Below, piece after piece: positions 47,571 to 55,962 of a DNA stretch of 64,000 nt. Each line of letters begins with the position of its first letter. Position 1 is the first letter of the stretch. Origin of the DNA: Stenotrophomonas maltophilia (lineage in GTDB: Bacteria; Pseudomonadota; Gammaproteobacteria; Xanthomonadales; Xanthomonadaceae); contig NZ_QFHO01000015.1 in the NCBI RefSeq assembly GCF_004920835.1, forward strand, positions 37,508 to 101,507, given 5' to 3'. The notes under the pieces were generated by a model. The model worked only from the letters and a program-made list of their open reading frames with translations. It was not told the origin of the DNA and did not search any database. The position numbers were made by a program, and so were the translations under genes.

Positions 47571-48275
47571 TCAGTCTTCGATCTCGCCGCGACGGCTGGC
47601 GGCACGCACTGCCTGCGCGGTGGTCGCCACACCCAGGCGTTGGCGCGCGTGGCGCAGGTGGTTCTCCACCGTGCGCGTGGAAAGCCCAAGCGTAGCCGCG
47701 ATCTCAGCCTGCCGGCGGCCGGCGGCAACCCAGCGCAGCACTTCGCGCTCGCGGTTGCTCAGCGCGCTTCCCGAAAGCTCGGCAGGCGATTCGGCCAGTT
47801 GGCGCGCGGCTCGGAATGCTGCAGTTGCAGCAGCCTCCAGCTGCAGGCGCGCGCTGGCCGACGCATCGATTGACGTACCGGCAAAGCTGATCGCGCCCTC
47901 CAGGCCGGTGGTGCCGAACACCGGCACCTGCAGACCGTGCAGGCCTTCACCACGTGGCTGCTTTACCACCTGGTAGCGTTCGCCGCGCACGCCCTGGCGC
48001 TTGCTCCAGAAGAACGGTGCATCGCTGTCCAGTACGTGGCGATTGACCGGACAGGTGTGCAGGTAGCGGGCAAGGTCGGTATCGTTGCCATCGCCGAGCC
48101 AGTCGCCCTCTATCCAGTACACGCGCTGCGCGTCGCGCTCCAGCCCGGTGCCGGTGGCGAATACCAGCACACGATCGTAGCCAAGTGGCGCGGCGACGCC
48201 GCGCAGTAACGCGCCCACCGCAGCCAGCGAGTGGGCGTTTTCAAGGCCAAGCAGTGCCTGCACCAGCTCGGCCAT
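47571..48275 (-). CDS. smoR: LuxR-family regulator (LuxR solo SmoR)
   Basis: 234 residues: N-terminal autoinducer-binding domain (YDRVLVFATGTGLE..VYWIEGDWLGD...) and C-terminal HTH (SNREREVLRWVAAGRRQAEIAATLGLSTRTVENHLRHARQRLGV). No luxI homologue is in the window. Position next to hchA and near smeVWX matches SmoR of S. maltophilia, a solo LuxR reported to respond to foreign acyl-homoserine lactones. ATG 48275 is 5 nt after the hchA stop. Confidence 0.85.
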   Translation of the reverse strand: MAELVQALLGLENAHSLAAVGALLRGVAAPLGYDRVLVFATGTGLERDAQRVYWIEGDWLGDGNDTDLARYLHTCPVNRHVLDSDAPFFWSKRQGVRGERYQVVKQPRGEGLHGLQVPVFGTTGLEGAISFAGTSIDASASARLQLEAAATAAFRAARQLAESPAELSGSALSNREREVLRWVAAGRRQAEIAATLGLSTRTVENHLRHARQRLGVATTAQAVRAASRRGEIED

Positions 48276-48280
48276 CGGGG

Positions 48281-49153
48281 TCAGCGCCCGGCCAGTGTGT
48301 CGAGCAGGGTGCGTGCGGCCAGCTTGCCCAGCGCGTTGCCGGCAAGTGGGCTGTCGCCGGTCAGCAGCAGGCGGTCCTGCAGCACGCTGCCGTCGATGCC
48401 TTCGTTGACGATCTGCACGCCCTGCTGCGCAAGCCGTTCACCGAAGAACCACTGCAGCTGCCCCGGCATGTAGCCGATGTCGGGTGTCTGCCGGTCCATT
48501 GCATCGGGGAAAGCGCAGATGCGATAGCCACGGAACAGTGAGCCGCCATCGGCTTCGTCGACGCCGGCAGCCAGCAATGCAGCAGGGCCGTGGCAGAGGG
48601 TGATGATGTGGCGTTGCTGGGCCATTGCCCACTGCAGGGTGGCCTTCACCGCGCGGCTTTCCGGCAGGCCGATCAACGCGCCATGGCCACCGGGGATGAA
48701 CACTGCTGCGTAGTCCGAATCGGCATCGAGGCCGGCCACCACGTCGTGCAGCTGCAGCGGCTGGCGGAAGTGCTCTTCATAGCGCTCATACAGTCCGCCG
48801 ATCTCCTTGTCCTCGCGCGGGAATGCCCACCATTCGAACTTGGTGGCATTGCCGGACAGCGTCGCCACGTCGATCTCGAAGCCGGCCTTGTCCAGGTGGT
48901 ACATCGGCAGCAGGGTTTCCACAGGGTGGTTGCCGGTGGAAAAAAGATGGCCGTTGGCGGTGGGCAGATAGCGCTCGTCGGCGGCGATCATCAGCACCTT
49001 CCAGCGGCCATCGCGGCGCGCATCCGGGTAGTCGGCGCCGGACAGGTCACTCTTCGCCGAAGTGAACTGCGACAGCGAGTACGGGGAAGGGAAGAAGGCG
49101 TCACGCTCGGCCGGATCGGGACTGGGCTGGCGGCTGGGCTCTTGCGTGTTCAT
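48281..49153 (-). CDS. hchA: Hsp31-type chaperone / glyoxalase III (DJ-1/PfpI family)
   Basis: 290 residues. The HchA-like N terminus PSPDPAERDAFFPSPYSLSQFT is followed by the nucleophile elbow ITLCHGPAALLAAG (catalytic Cys). Metal-site and triad residues are in ANGHLFSTGNHPVE and IPGGHGALIGLPE. Protects proteins and deglycates or detoxifies methylglyoxal in relatives. ATG 49153 has GCAGGAGGT upstream. Forms an operon with smoR. Confidence 0.93.
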   Translation of the reverse strand: MNTQEPSRQPSPDPAERDAFFPSPYSLSQFTSAKSDLSGADYPDARRDGRWKVLMIAADERYLPTANGHLFSTGNHPVETLLPMYHLDKAGFEIDVATLSGNATKFEWWAFPREDKEIGGLYERYEEHFRQPLQLHDVVAGLDADSDYAAVFIPGGHGALIGLPESRAVKATLQWAMAQQRHIITLCHGPAALLAAGVDEADGGSLFRGYRICAFPDAMDRQTPDIGYMPGQLQWFFGERLAQQGVQIVNEGIDGSVLQDRLLLTGDSPLAGNALGKLAARTLLDTLAGR

Positions 49154-49210
49154 GCGGACCTCCTGCGGGGAAAGTGGGGCCAGCATAGAAGGGCCGCTGC
49201 GCACGTGCGA

Positions 49211-49226
49211 TGAGGGAATTCCCCCA
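49211..49226. promoter_or_regulatory. Palindrome upstream of hchA (candidate SmoR site)
   Basis: TGAGGGAATTCCCCCA: a 16-bp palindrome (GGGAATTCCC core) with one mismatched pair, 58 bp upstream of the hchA ATG. Autoregulation of hchA-smoR makes it a candidate regulator site. It does not match the classical lux box length (20 bp). Confidence 0.35.
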
Positions 49227-49304
49227 ATCTGCCACGGTCCTGATGTTGCACCGCGGCACATGGCCTGGTTGGACAGCAGCATTATGTCGTGCTATCTAGC
49301 CGGT

Positions 49305-49321
49305 GCCGGGATAATCCCGGC
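49305..49321. promoter_or_regulatory. Perfect 17-bp palindrome upstream of the RiPP precursor
   Basis: GCCGGGATAATCCCGGC: 8-bp arms around one central base, ending 29 bp before the precursor ATG. It could be an operator or the 5' hairpin of the transcript. A loose promoter, TTGGAC (49269-49274) with TATCTA (49293-49298), lies upstream. Confidence 0.45.
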
Positions 49322-49350
49322 ATAACCACACAGCAAGCAAAGGAATGAAA

Positions 49351-49449
49351 ATGAAAAGATTCGCCCGAGCATTGCGCGTCACTCTGAATATCCATCCGAA
49401 CGAGAAGAGCAGTGTGTGGAATACCTGGCCGCTCTGGGTCGAGTTCTGA
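49351..49449 (+). CDS. Short Trp-rich peptide, candidate RiPP precursor
   Basis: A 32-residue peptide (34 if ATG 49345 is used; ATG 49351 fits AGGA at 6 nt). The N-terminal half is basic (MKRFARALRV). The C-terminal ten residues WNTWPLWVEF place aromatics at every third position: W23, W26, W29, F32. There is no signal peptide. An 11-bp perfect hairpin and then a cytochrome P450 follow on the same strand, the architecture of P450-modified RiPPs (as in biarylitides, cittilins and tryptorubin). Divergent from hchA-smoR. No exporter is nearby. Confidence 0.65.
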   Translation: MKRFARALRVTLNIHPNEKSSVWNTWPLWVEF

Positions 49450-49453
49450 TCCT

Positions 49454-49514
49454 GCGGGGCAACCCCGCGTTTGAGCGGTAGCAAGACGAAGGGACTCGTC
49501 TTTCGAGTCCCTTC
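49454..49514 (+). terminator. Two hairpins between precursor and P450 (attenuator-like)
   Basis: GCGGGG-CAA-CCCCGC (49454-49468) lies 5 nt after the peptide stop. GAAGGGACTCG pairs with CGAGTCCCTTC (49488-49498 and 49504-49514), an 11-bp perfect stem with a TCTTT loop. No U-run follows, so it is probably partial termination or 3'-end stabilisation that makes more precursor than enzyme. Confidence 0.6.
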
Positions 49515-49532
49515 CTGCCGGAGGCGCACTGC

Positions 49533-50756
49533 ATGCAAGGGATGTCGAATGAAGGCAGCACCGTTGCTGCCGAGCGGTTGGCCGCGCGCGTGGAGCGCGA
49601 AGGACCGGTACTGCATCTGGAAACCGGCGGCATCGGGGTGTTCTGCCCGGAGCTGGCCGGGAAGGTTGACAAGGAGAATTCCGAGCACCTGTTCGTGGTT
49701 GAATCGCTGGCCGATCTGTTCCGCCGGCACGAGCGCGTGCGCTGGACCGAAGTACGCAGCCTGATCGCCGCCTGCAGTGCCGAGCTCACTGGCGTGGATA
49801 CCCTCAAGACGCTGCAGTCGCGCATGCGGCAGGCACTGGATGCGCTGTGCGGGCATGAATTGGATGCGACGCCGGCGGTGTGGAAAGTGATGGCGCATCC
49901 GCTCGTTCCTCTGGTGATCGACGGGCTTGATACACGCGGTACCGCTGCCATCGAACGTGCCCTGCATCTGCGCTACACCACCCAGGTCGAGCAGGTCATC
50001 CACCGGCGCCACCTGCTGCGCAATTTCCTCATCGGCCGTGGCGAGTCGCGGACGATCCATGCAGAGTTGAAGCGCCGCGTCCGTAGCGGGCGCTCTTCGC
50101 TGGACTACGCGCAGTCACTGCTGACGCTGCGTGAGCGCATCGGGCTGGACAAGGTGACCTATCTGGTTACGGTGCAGTTGATTGCCATCTCCGGGGTGCC
50201 GGGCATGATGGCTGCCTGCCTGCTGCTGGCCATGCAGATGCATCCGCATTGGCGGCAACGCATTGAAGAGGAGTTCGCGCCGCTGTCGGACGCGGAGATC
50301 CATGCATTGCCCATCGCCCGCATTCCCTGCACGATGCGGTTCCTGAAGGAAGTGATGCGTCTGTACTCCACGCCCTTCAACAATCGACGCGTGGCGGCCT
50401 GCGATCTGCAGGTGGATGGGCAGGCCATCAAGGAAGGCACGGTGTTCGAGCTGAGCTCGTTCATCCAGCACCGGTCGTCGAAGTACTGGGACGATCCGCT
50501 GTTGTTCGATCCAGACCGCTGGTTGCCCGAGCGTCGCAAGCGGACGGCCGGCATCTATGTGCCTTATGGCTTCCCATCGCGTTCCTGCGTGGGATCGGCG
50601 GTGGGAAATGCGCAGCTGGTACTCCTGTGCGCGCTGCTCGCACGCGAATATCGATTCACCCCCGGCGCGGATTACCGCCCGGAGGTGCGCATGGAGGGCT
50701 TCGCGATCCCAGCAGCGCTGCAGGGTACGTTCTCGCGCCGCGCCTTGGCTTCCTGA
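49533..50756 (+). CDS. Cytochrome P450, putative peptide-modifying
   Basis: 407 residues. The K-helix ExxR motif is FLKEVMRLYS. A perf-like stretch FDPDRWLPERR is present. The haem-Cys region reads YGFPSRSCVGSAVG: Cys is kept, but the usual Phe and Gly of FxxGxxxCxG are Tyr and Pro. The I-helix region reads IAISGVPGMMAACLLL and lacks the usual acid-alcohol pair. ATG 49533 has GGAGG 8 nt upstream. Its only partner is the preceding 32-residue peptide. Confidence 0.85.
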   Translation: MQGMSNEGSTVAAERLAARVEREGPVLHLETGGIGVFCPELAGKVDKENSEHLFVVESLADLFRRHERVRWTEVRSLIAACSAELTGVDTLKTLQSRMRQALDALCGHELDATPAVWKVMAHPLVPLVIDGLDTRGTAAIERALHLRYTTQVEQVIHRRHLLRNFLIGRGESRTIHAELKRRVRSGRSSLDYAQSLLTLRERIGLDKVTYLVTVQLIAISGVPGMMAACLLLAMQMHPHWRQRIEEEFAPLSDAEIHALPIARIPCTMRFLKEVMRLYSTPFNNRRVAACDLQVDGQAIKEGTVFELSSFIQHRSSKYWDDPLLFDPDRWLPERRKRTAGIYVPYGFPSRSCVGSAVGNAQLVLLCALLAREYRFTPGADYRPEVRMEGFAIPAALQGTFSRRALAS

Positions 50757-50773
50757 GGAGAGGGACGGGCGGA

Positions 50774-52804
50774 TCAGTTGCCCGGGCGGTCATGCCCCTG
50801 CATGTCCTCGTGCAGGATCCGCCGCAGTTCGACGATTGCCGGGGTTGCCTCCTGCACGCTGTGCCCGGACACGATCACCCTTTCCGAAACCGCATGTGGC
50901 AGGTGCGAGCTCCAGTACGGCACCAGCCCATCGTCAGTCTTCTCCAGCGGGCCGTCGGCCTTGGCGCGGGCGATGATCGAGTGGTAGTGCACCTTCGGCG
51001 CCATTGGCAGGTCGGCCACGGCGCGTACGAAGGGATCGTCCTTGTCCAGGTTCTGGATGCTGTTCATCTGGTAGCCGTGCTTGCCGTCGTTGCGATCGAT
51101 CTTGCCGTCGTTGGCGATGGTGGCCACGTCTTCCAGTACGGTCAGCGGCAAGCGCACCAGGCGGCCGATCCAGCGGCCCAGGCGGGTGCTCGCCACATCG
51201 GTGCCGCGGTGCGGCGTGGCGATGAACACCACGCGCGATACTTCCGGTTCCGGCAGGAAGGTCAGCACCGGCGCGCCCTTGGTGCGCAGCAGTTCCTGCT
51301 GCGCCGGCGTCATCTGTGCGGTGGCCAGCAGGGTATCGACCAGGTGGTCGCCTGAAGAGGAGATCATCAGCCGCGCAATCACGCCGCCCATGCTGTGCCC
51401 GACCAGCACCATGTCATGCGAGGCCTGCGCCTTGCCGCTGGGGTCGAAGTGCTGGAAGACCTCGGCCAGCGTATGACGCATCGCATCGTGGCTCATCGCG
51501 ATCGGCATGTTGGTCGGGTAGTAGAACTGCCAGATCTGGAAATCCTGGCGGATTTCTTCGTCGCGCATCAGCTCGTTGGCGACGTTGACCCAGGCTTCCG
51601 GGCTGCTGGCCAGGCCGTGGATCATCAGCAGCACGCGACGGTTCGGATCGTACGGCTGCATCATGTACAGGTGCGGCGTATCGATGCCGCCCTTGCCACC
51701 GAACAGCGAGCGCAGCGACTGGTGGCTGAAGTTGGAGCGCGCCAGCCACAGTGCGTAGCCAGCGGTGAAGTTCGCGGCCAGCGGCACTTCCTGTCCGTGC
51801 AGGGTGACTTCGGTGACCTGGTAAGGATCGTGAATCTCCAGTTCCGGCTCGTCGTCGTGCAGCACTTCCCACAGGTTCTTTCCGGAGAAGCGCAGCAACA
51901 CTGTCATCGATGGCGAGGGCATCTCGCTCCAACTGCGCTGCGTCGCTGCCGTCGCGGTCGTAGACGCCGTAGAGGCCGTTGAGGCCGTAGTTGGCGTGGC
52001 GCTGGCATTGGCTGGATCATTCATCACAGCTACCAGCTCCGCGCCGAAGCCATCGCGGCGGTGCACGCTGCGCAGCGTGCCGGTGAACGAGAGCGAGGCA
52101 GCGGGCACCAGCTCGGTGGGGGTACGCGTGTCCAGTGGTGAAGCTTCGCCCGATGGGGCGAGTACGAAAGTCCAGCGGCCGAGCTGGAAATGGCTGGCTT
52201 CGTTGTGCACGCGGCCGGTGGCATAGGCGTTGTACAGCTGCACCGAAGCTTCCTGCACGGCCAGGTTGTAATAGTCACGCACCTGGGTCTGGCGATCTTC
52301 GAAGCCACGCTGGTTGGCGGTGCGCTCGGTGAAGAACAGATACCCGTAAGCCTGCCGCGCGACCTGCATCCAGGCATCCAGGCGCGGCTGGAAGTCGGCG
52401 TCCAGTTCGGTGATGGTGGTCTTGGCCCGGCCCGAGGCGGAGTACTCGCGTTTCGGTGCGGGCAGGGTCATGGCGTACTGCAGCCACAACTCGGCAAGGC
52501 TCGAGCGCTTGTCCTCCTCGCGCACCACGATGGTGGCTTCCATCGCTTCGATGCAGGGCAGGCCAGGCTTGGCGCAGACGCCTTCGTCGAGGCCGGCCAC
52601 GCGCAGGGTTTCCGTCGTTGCCGAGCTGAGCTTGCCGGTGGTGAGGATGTCGCCGCGCTTGAGTGCGATGTACTGGCCGGGCGTGACCGAGGCCACCTGC
52701 ACCGACGGCCCGAACTGGCGCAGCGTCGCGCAGCCACCAAGGGTGAGCAGCACGGTGATGATGAGGGTCGTGCGGCCGATGAAGCCCAAGCCCGTGGTTG
52801 CCAT
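50774..52804 (-). CDS. Alpha/beta-hydrolase lipoprotein (lipase/esterase-like)
   Basis: 676 residues with lipobox LTLGGC (~25), an N-terminal domain (~30-350) of unknown fold, and a C-terminal alpha/beta hydrolase: LMIHGLASSPEAW (oxyanion), nucleophile elbow LVGHSMGGVIARL (GHSMG), ATPHRGTD. It resembles large PGAP1/lipase-like hydrolases anchored to the envelope. A run of Ala/Thr/Ser-rich low complexity (ATPTTASTAST...) lies before the hydrolase. Convergent with the P450 gene. Confidence 0.83.
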   Translation of the reverse strand: MATTGLGFIGRTTLIITVLLTLGGCATLRQFGPSVQVASVTPGQYIALKRGDILTTGKLSSATTETLRVAGLDEGVCAKPGLPCIEAMEATIVVREEDKRSSLAELWLQYAMTLPAPKREYSASGRAKTTITELDADFQPRLDAWMQVARQAYGYLFFTERTANQRGFEDRQTQVRDYYNLAVQEASVQLYNAYATGRVHNEASHFQLGRWTFVLAPSGEASPLDTRTPTELVPAASLSFTGTLRSVHRRDGFGAELVAVMNDPANASATPTTASTASTASTTATAATQRSWSEMPSPSMTVLLRFSGKNLWEVLHDDEPELEIHDPYQVTEVTLHGQEVPLAANFTAGYALWLARSNFSHQSLRSLFGGKGGIDTPHLYMMQPYDPNRRVLLMIHGLASSPEAWVNVANELMRDEEIRQDFQIWQFYYPTNMPIAMSHDAMRHTLAEVFQHFDPSGKAQASHDMVLVGHSMGGVIARLMISSSGDHLVDTLLATAQMTPAQQELLRTKGAPVLTFLPEPEVSRVVFIATPHRGTDVASTRLGRWIGRLVRLPLTVLEDVATIANDGKIDRNDGKHGYQMNSIQNLDKDDPFVRAVADLPMAPKVHYHSIIARAKADGPLEKTDDGLVPYWSSHLPHAVSERVIVSGHSVQEATPAIVELRRILHEDMQGHDRPGN

Positions 52805-52957
52805 ACGATCCTCCTGCGCGGTGGCGACACTCTAACGACAGACCTGTCAAAGCGGAAGATACCGAGCGGTCGGTTTGTCTGGCCCAAGCATCGCCGCCCG
52901 GGCGATTCAGGCATTTCCGTGTGACACTGGGGTGAATGGGGTGATGCAGGGACTGCG

Positions 52958-53419
52958 ATGCGGTGGCTTGAAACCCGTGTTCCACCACCGCTGGTGATGC
53001 TGCTGTGTGCCGCTGCCGGTTACCTGGCCAGCCGCCTGTGGCCGGGCACAGTGTTGTCATTGCCGATGCCGGCACTGCTGGCGGGCGGGGTGATGGCCAT
53101 CGGCCTGGTGCTGAACCTGCTGCCGAAGCTGGCTTTCCAGCGTGCGCGTACCACGGTGAACCCGCTGCGTCCCTCGGCGTCGAGCACGCTGGTCACGCAC
53201 GGGGTGTATCGCTACACGCGCAATCCGATGTATCTGGGCCAGGCGACCGTCCTGGCCGGTGCGATGCTGTACCTGCAGAACCTGACCGCGCTGCTGGCCG
53301 TGCCGCTGTTCGTGATCTACATCACCCGCTTGCAGATCGTGCCGGAAGAGCGGGCACTGTCGGCCCGCTTTCCCGAGGCCTATGCAGGCTTCCGCCAACG
53401 CGTGCGGCGCTGGCTGTAG
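52958..53419 (+). CDS. Isoprenylcysteine carboxyl methyltransferase-like membrane protein
   Basis: 153 residues with four to five hydrophobic helices. The C-terminal motif VTHGVYRYTRNPMYLGQAT...VPEERALSARFPEAYAGFRQRVRRWL is the PEMT/ICMT SAM-binding pattern. The bacterial substrate is unknown. Starts at ATG 52958. A small palindrome ACCGA-N4-TCGGT lies upstream at 52861-52874. Confidence 0.82.
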   Translation: MRWLETRVPPPLVMLLCAAAGYLASRLWPGTVLSLPMPALLAGGVMAIGLVLNLLPKLAFQRARTTVNPLRPSASSTLVTHGVYRYTRNPMYLGQATVLAGAMLYLQNLTALLAVPLFVIYITRLQIVPEERALSARFPEAYAGFRQRVRRWL

Positions 53420-53429
53420 ACCTGCGCCG

Positions 53430-53906
53430 TTACGGAGTGATCTGGCACTTCACCGCCGCCGAATAACCTTCGTAGTCGTCGCCGGCGATCACGTGCAGGG
53501 TGTGGCGTTTGTCGATGGCTTTCACGTAGGAGGGGGCTTCGGTGTTGGCGTGCTCGTTGACCGTGGTTACCGACCATGACTTGGCCAGGCGCTGCGAATC
53601 GACACCGTTCAAGTACACGAAGATGCTTTTCTCACCCGCCGCCACGTTCACATCGGCACTGCTGATGGTGCCGCCGAACAGGGCAACCGGCGAGCTCTCA
53701 GGCTCGAACGTACCGCCCGGCTTCTTTGCCAGGCCGGCTGCCTGCAGCGCGTCGATCGCCTCGGCCGCGCTGAAGTTCGAGCCGGCCTTGCAGGCGAGCA
53801 GGGCTTCCAGCGTGGCGGTACCGGGTGGCGCGATGGCCGCATGGGCGGCCGGACCTGCGACAAGGGCAGCCAGGGCAAGGGCGAATACGGTGGGTGCGGT
53901 TTTCAT
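53430..53906 (-). CDS. Secreted hypothetical protein
   Basis: 158 residues: signal peptide (PTVFALALAALVAGPAAHA), then a small domain with two cysteines (LLACKAG near 40 and a terminal VKCQITP) likely to be disulphide-linked. Mid-protein strand patterns are VALFGGTISSADVNVAAGEKSIFVYLNG. No family recognised. Confidence 0.75.
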   Translation of the reverse strand: MKTAPTVFALALAALVAGPAAHAAIAPPGTATLEALLACKAGSNFSAAEAIDALQAAGLAKKPGGTFEPESSPVALFGGTISSADVNVAAGEKSIFVYLNGVDSQRLAKSWSVTTVNEHANTEAPSYVKAIDKRHTLHVIAGDDYEGYSAAVKCQITP

Positions 53907-54056
53907 TGCAGATCCTTCTGTTCGTCTCGGAGCAGGGTACGTTCCGATAGGGTCACAGAGTCTCGATCATGCGCCGCCATTCCGGCGTGACGAACGTACC
54001 GGATCGGATCACCGGCAAGCAGCGCAGCGGCCTCGGAAGGCCGCTGCGCCATGCCA

Positions 54057-55562
54057 TCAGTTGCTGGCGGCCTTCACCGCTTCTGCGGCGTCGACAATGC
54101 CCGGTCCGCAACCGCCGGGGCAGTTCGCCGCCGCGATCGGGTGCGCGGTTCGACGCAGGATGTCCTTGACCTGGTCGGTGGTCTTGGGCACCGGCGCCAC
54201 CGCCTGCATCAGCGCGACGATGCCAGCGACGTGGGGCGCCGCCATCGAGGTGCCGGACATGAAGTCGAAGGCGTTGTTACCCACGGTGGACAGGATGCCC
54301 TGCGCCGGATGCTGGCGGGTGGGTGCGCAGTTGGCCTGGCTCGGCGGCGTGGCCAGCGGCAGGAACTCGCCCACCGACGCACGGCACGACCAGGTCTCGC
54401 CACCCGGTGCGGTGATGTGGATGCCTGCGCCATAGTTGGAGTAGAACGCACGACGACCGCCCTGATCGTTGGCAGCAACCGCGATCACACCCTTGCAGTT
54501 CGCGGGGGCGAACTCGGACACATCAAGATTGCTGTTGCCGGCGGCGACCACCACGATCGTACCCTGGGCCGTGATGTCGTCGATTGCATCCTGCTCGGCC
54601 GGCGAGCAGGCGCGGCGGCCGCCCAGGCTGAGATTGATGACTTCGGCCGGGTTGGCATTGGCGGGGACATTGGGCACGTTGATACCGGCACTCCAGAGCA
54701 TGCCGTCGATGATGTCAGCGGAACCACCATTGCCCTGGTTTCCCAGTACGCGCACCGGTACGACTTTCGCGTTGTAGGCCACGCCGGCCACGCCGATCTG
54801 GTTGTTGGTCACCGCAGCGACCGTTCCGGCGACGTGGGTGCCGTGTGCAATGCCTGAGGCATCGAATGCATCGGCGTCGCGTCCGTCACCATCGTCGGAG
54901 CCACCACAGCCGGGATTCATTCCCCCGATGATGCACTGCCAATCACTGAACGGACGGGTTGACGAGATCATGTCGTAACCCGGCAGCAGGTTCGCTTGCA
55001 GGTCGTTGTTGTTGAGGTAGCCTGAATCAACCACCGCAACCACCACACCCTGGCCGGTGGAGCGATCCCACGCGCCGGGCAGGCGAGCGCCACTGGTCGG
55101 GTTGCTGTAGTGCCATTGCTCCCCATAGCGCGGGTCGTTCGGCGTGGCGAATGCACTCATCATGTAGTTCGGCTGCACATACTCGACGTCCGGATCGTCG
55201 GCGATGCGCTGCATCAGGATCTCGGCCTCCGGACGGTCCAGTGGCTTGTCCGTGGTGACCACGTCGGCGCCGCCGCCCATGCGGCGTTGATGGGTTACGG
55301 ACGCAGCCGAAGTCGGTGCGCTGCCGATCGAACGCTTGCTGCGCTGCTGGACGCCGAGGCGCTTCTTCAGCGCGTCCTGGGCGGTGTCGGCGGAGACGCG
55401 CTTGCTGCTGCCGTCCCGGTACTTGACGATGAAACTGCTGTACTGCTCGTTGCTGGCCATGCCTCGCGTCCATACCCGTTCGGTGGGTTGGGCGAAGGCG
55501 GGGGCGCTGGCCAGGACCAGGGTGATGGCACTGGCAAGGGAAACCCGAAGCGACGTACGCAT
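54057..55562 (-). CDS. Secreted subtilisin-family serine protease (S8)
   Basis: 501 residues: signal peptide, I9-type prodomain (SSFIVKYRDGSSKRV...MQRIADDPDVEYVQPNYM), and catalytic domain with Asp in VVAVVDSGY, His in IAHGTHVAGTVAA, oxyanion Asn in VVVAAGNSN and Ser in MSGTSMAAPHVAGIVAL. It ends soon after the catalytic domain, without the C-terminal PPC domain of some S. maltophilia proteases. ATG 55562 has AAGGA 8 nt upstream. The longer frame runs through a 7-bp repeat and is rejected. Confidence 0.94.
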   Translation of the reverse strand: MRTSLRVSLASAITLVLASAPAFAQPTERVWTRGMASNEQYSSFIVKYRDGSSKRVSADTAQDALKKRLGVQQRSKRSIGSAPTSAASVTHQRRMGGGADVVTTDKPLDRPEAEILMQRIADDPDVEYVQPNYMMSAFATPNDPRYGEQWHYSNPTSGARLPGAWDRSTGQGVVVAVVDSGYLNNNDLQANLLPGYDMISSTRPFSDWQCIIGGMNPGCGGSDDGDGRDADAFDASGIAHGTHVAGTVAAVTNNQIGVAGVAYNAKVVPVRVLGNQGNGGSADIIDGMLWSAGINVPNVPANANPAEVINLSLGGRRACSPAEQDAIDDITAQGTIVVVAAGNSNLDVSEFAPANCKGVIAVAANDQGGRRAFYSNYGAGIHITAPGGETWSCRASVGEFLPLATPPSQANCAPTRQHPAQGILSTVGNNAFDFMSGTSMAAPHVAGIVALMQAVAPVPKTTDQVKDILRRTAHPIAAANCPGGCGPGIVDAAEAVKAASN

Positions 55563-55624
55563 GGATACAGTTCCTTTGTGGAAGATGTGTCGAACAGGCC
55601 GTGCCCCTCGGGCTCGGCTTCGGT

Positions 55625-55666
55625 GTGCAGGGTGCAGGGTGCAGGGTGCAGGGTGCAGGGTGCAGG
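55625..55666. repeat. Six tandem 7-bp repeats upstream of the protease gene
   Basis: Six perfect copies of GTGCAGG (42 bp) lie 62 bp upstream of the protease ATG. Perfect heptamers change number by slippage, so this is a candidate expression-tuning VNTR. Confidence 0.93.
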
Positions 55667-55858
55667 TGACCCGTGGTCTCCTCTTGATGGCGACCAAGGA
55701 CGAACGGCTTCGCGGGCACATCCCCCCCAAGGAGAGGGTGGGAAATTTCTGAAGTGGTTTAGTGATGTCGAAAGCGAGAGAAGATGTGCAATGCCGACAT
55801 TGCTTGACGGCATCGGGTCGCGACTGCGCCTGGGTGGTGAATTTCGCAGCGAGGCGAG

Positions 55859-55927
55859 GCGGGCAATAAAAAAGCCCGGAAACCCACGTTGGTGGAATTT
55901 CCGGGCTTCTTCGGTTCGTGACGAACC
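55859..55927 (-). terminator. Terminator of the exporter operon, duplicate of the ssrA terminator
   Basis: On the minus strand AAGCCCGGAAATTCCACC pairs with GGGTTTCCGGGCTT and is followed by TTTTTTATT, a strong terminator 36 bp after the HlyD-family stop. A second palindrome GGTTCG-TGA-CGAACC precedes it. The whole 69 bp is repeated at 60805-60872. Confidence 0.85.
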
Positions 55928-55962
55928 TTCTATTGCTGCGGTTCCAATCGAGCCATCGCGTA

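Noticed and set aside
54057..55562. Protease as the bacteriocin leader peptidase
   Set aside because: It is a secreted subtilisin outside the flanking repeat. The C39 domain already supplies leader cleavage.
55562..55730. N-terminal extension of the protease through the 7-bp repeat
   Set aside because: It would add a repetitive CTLHPAP stretch before the true signal peptide, and ATG 55562 has its own ribosome site.
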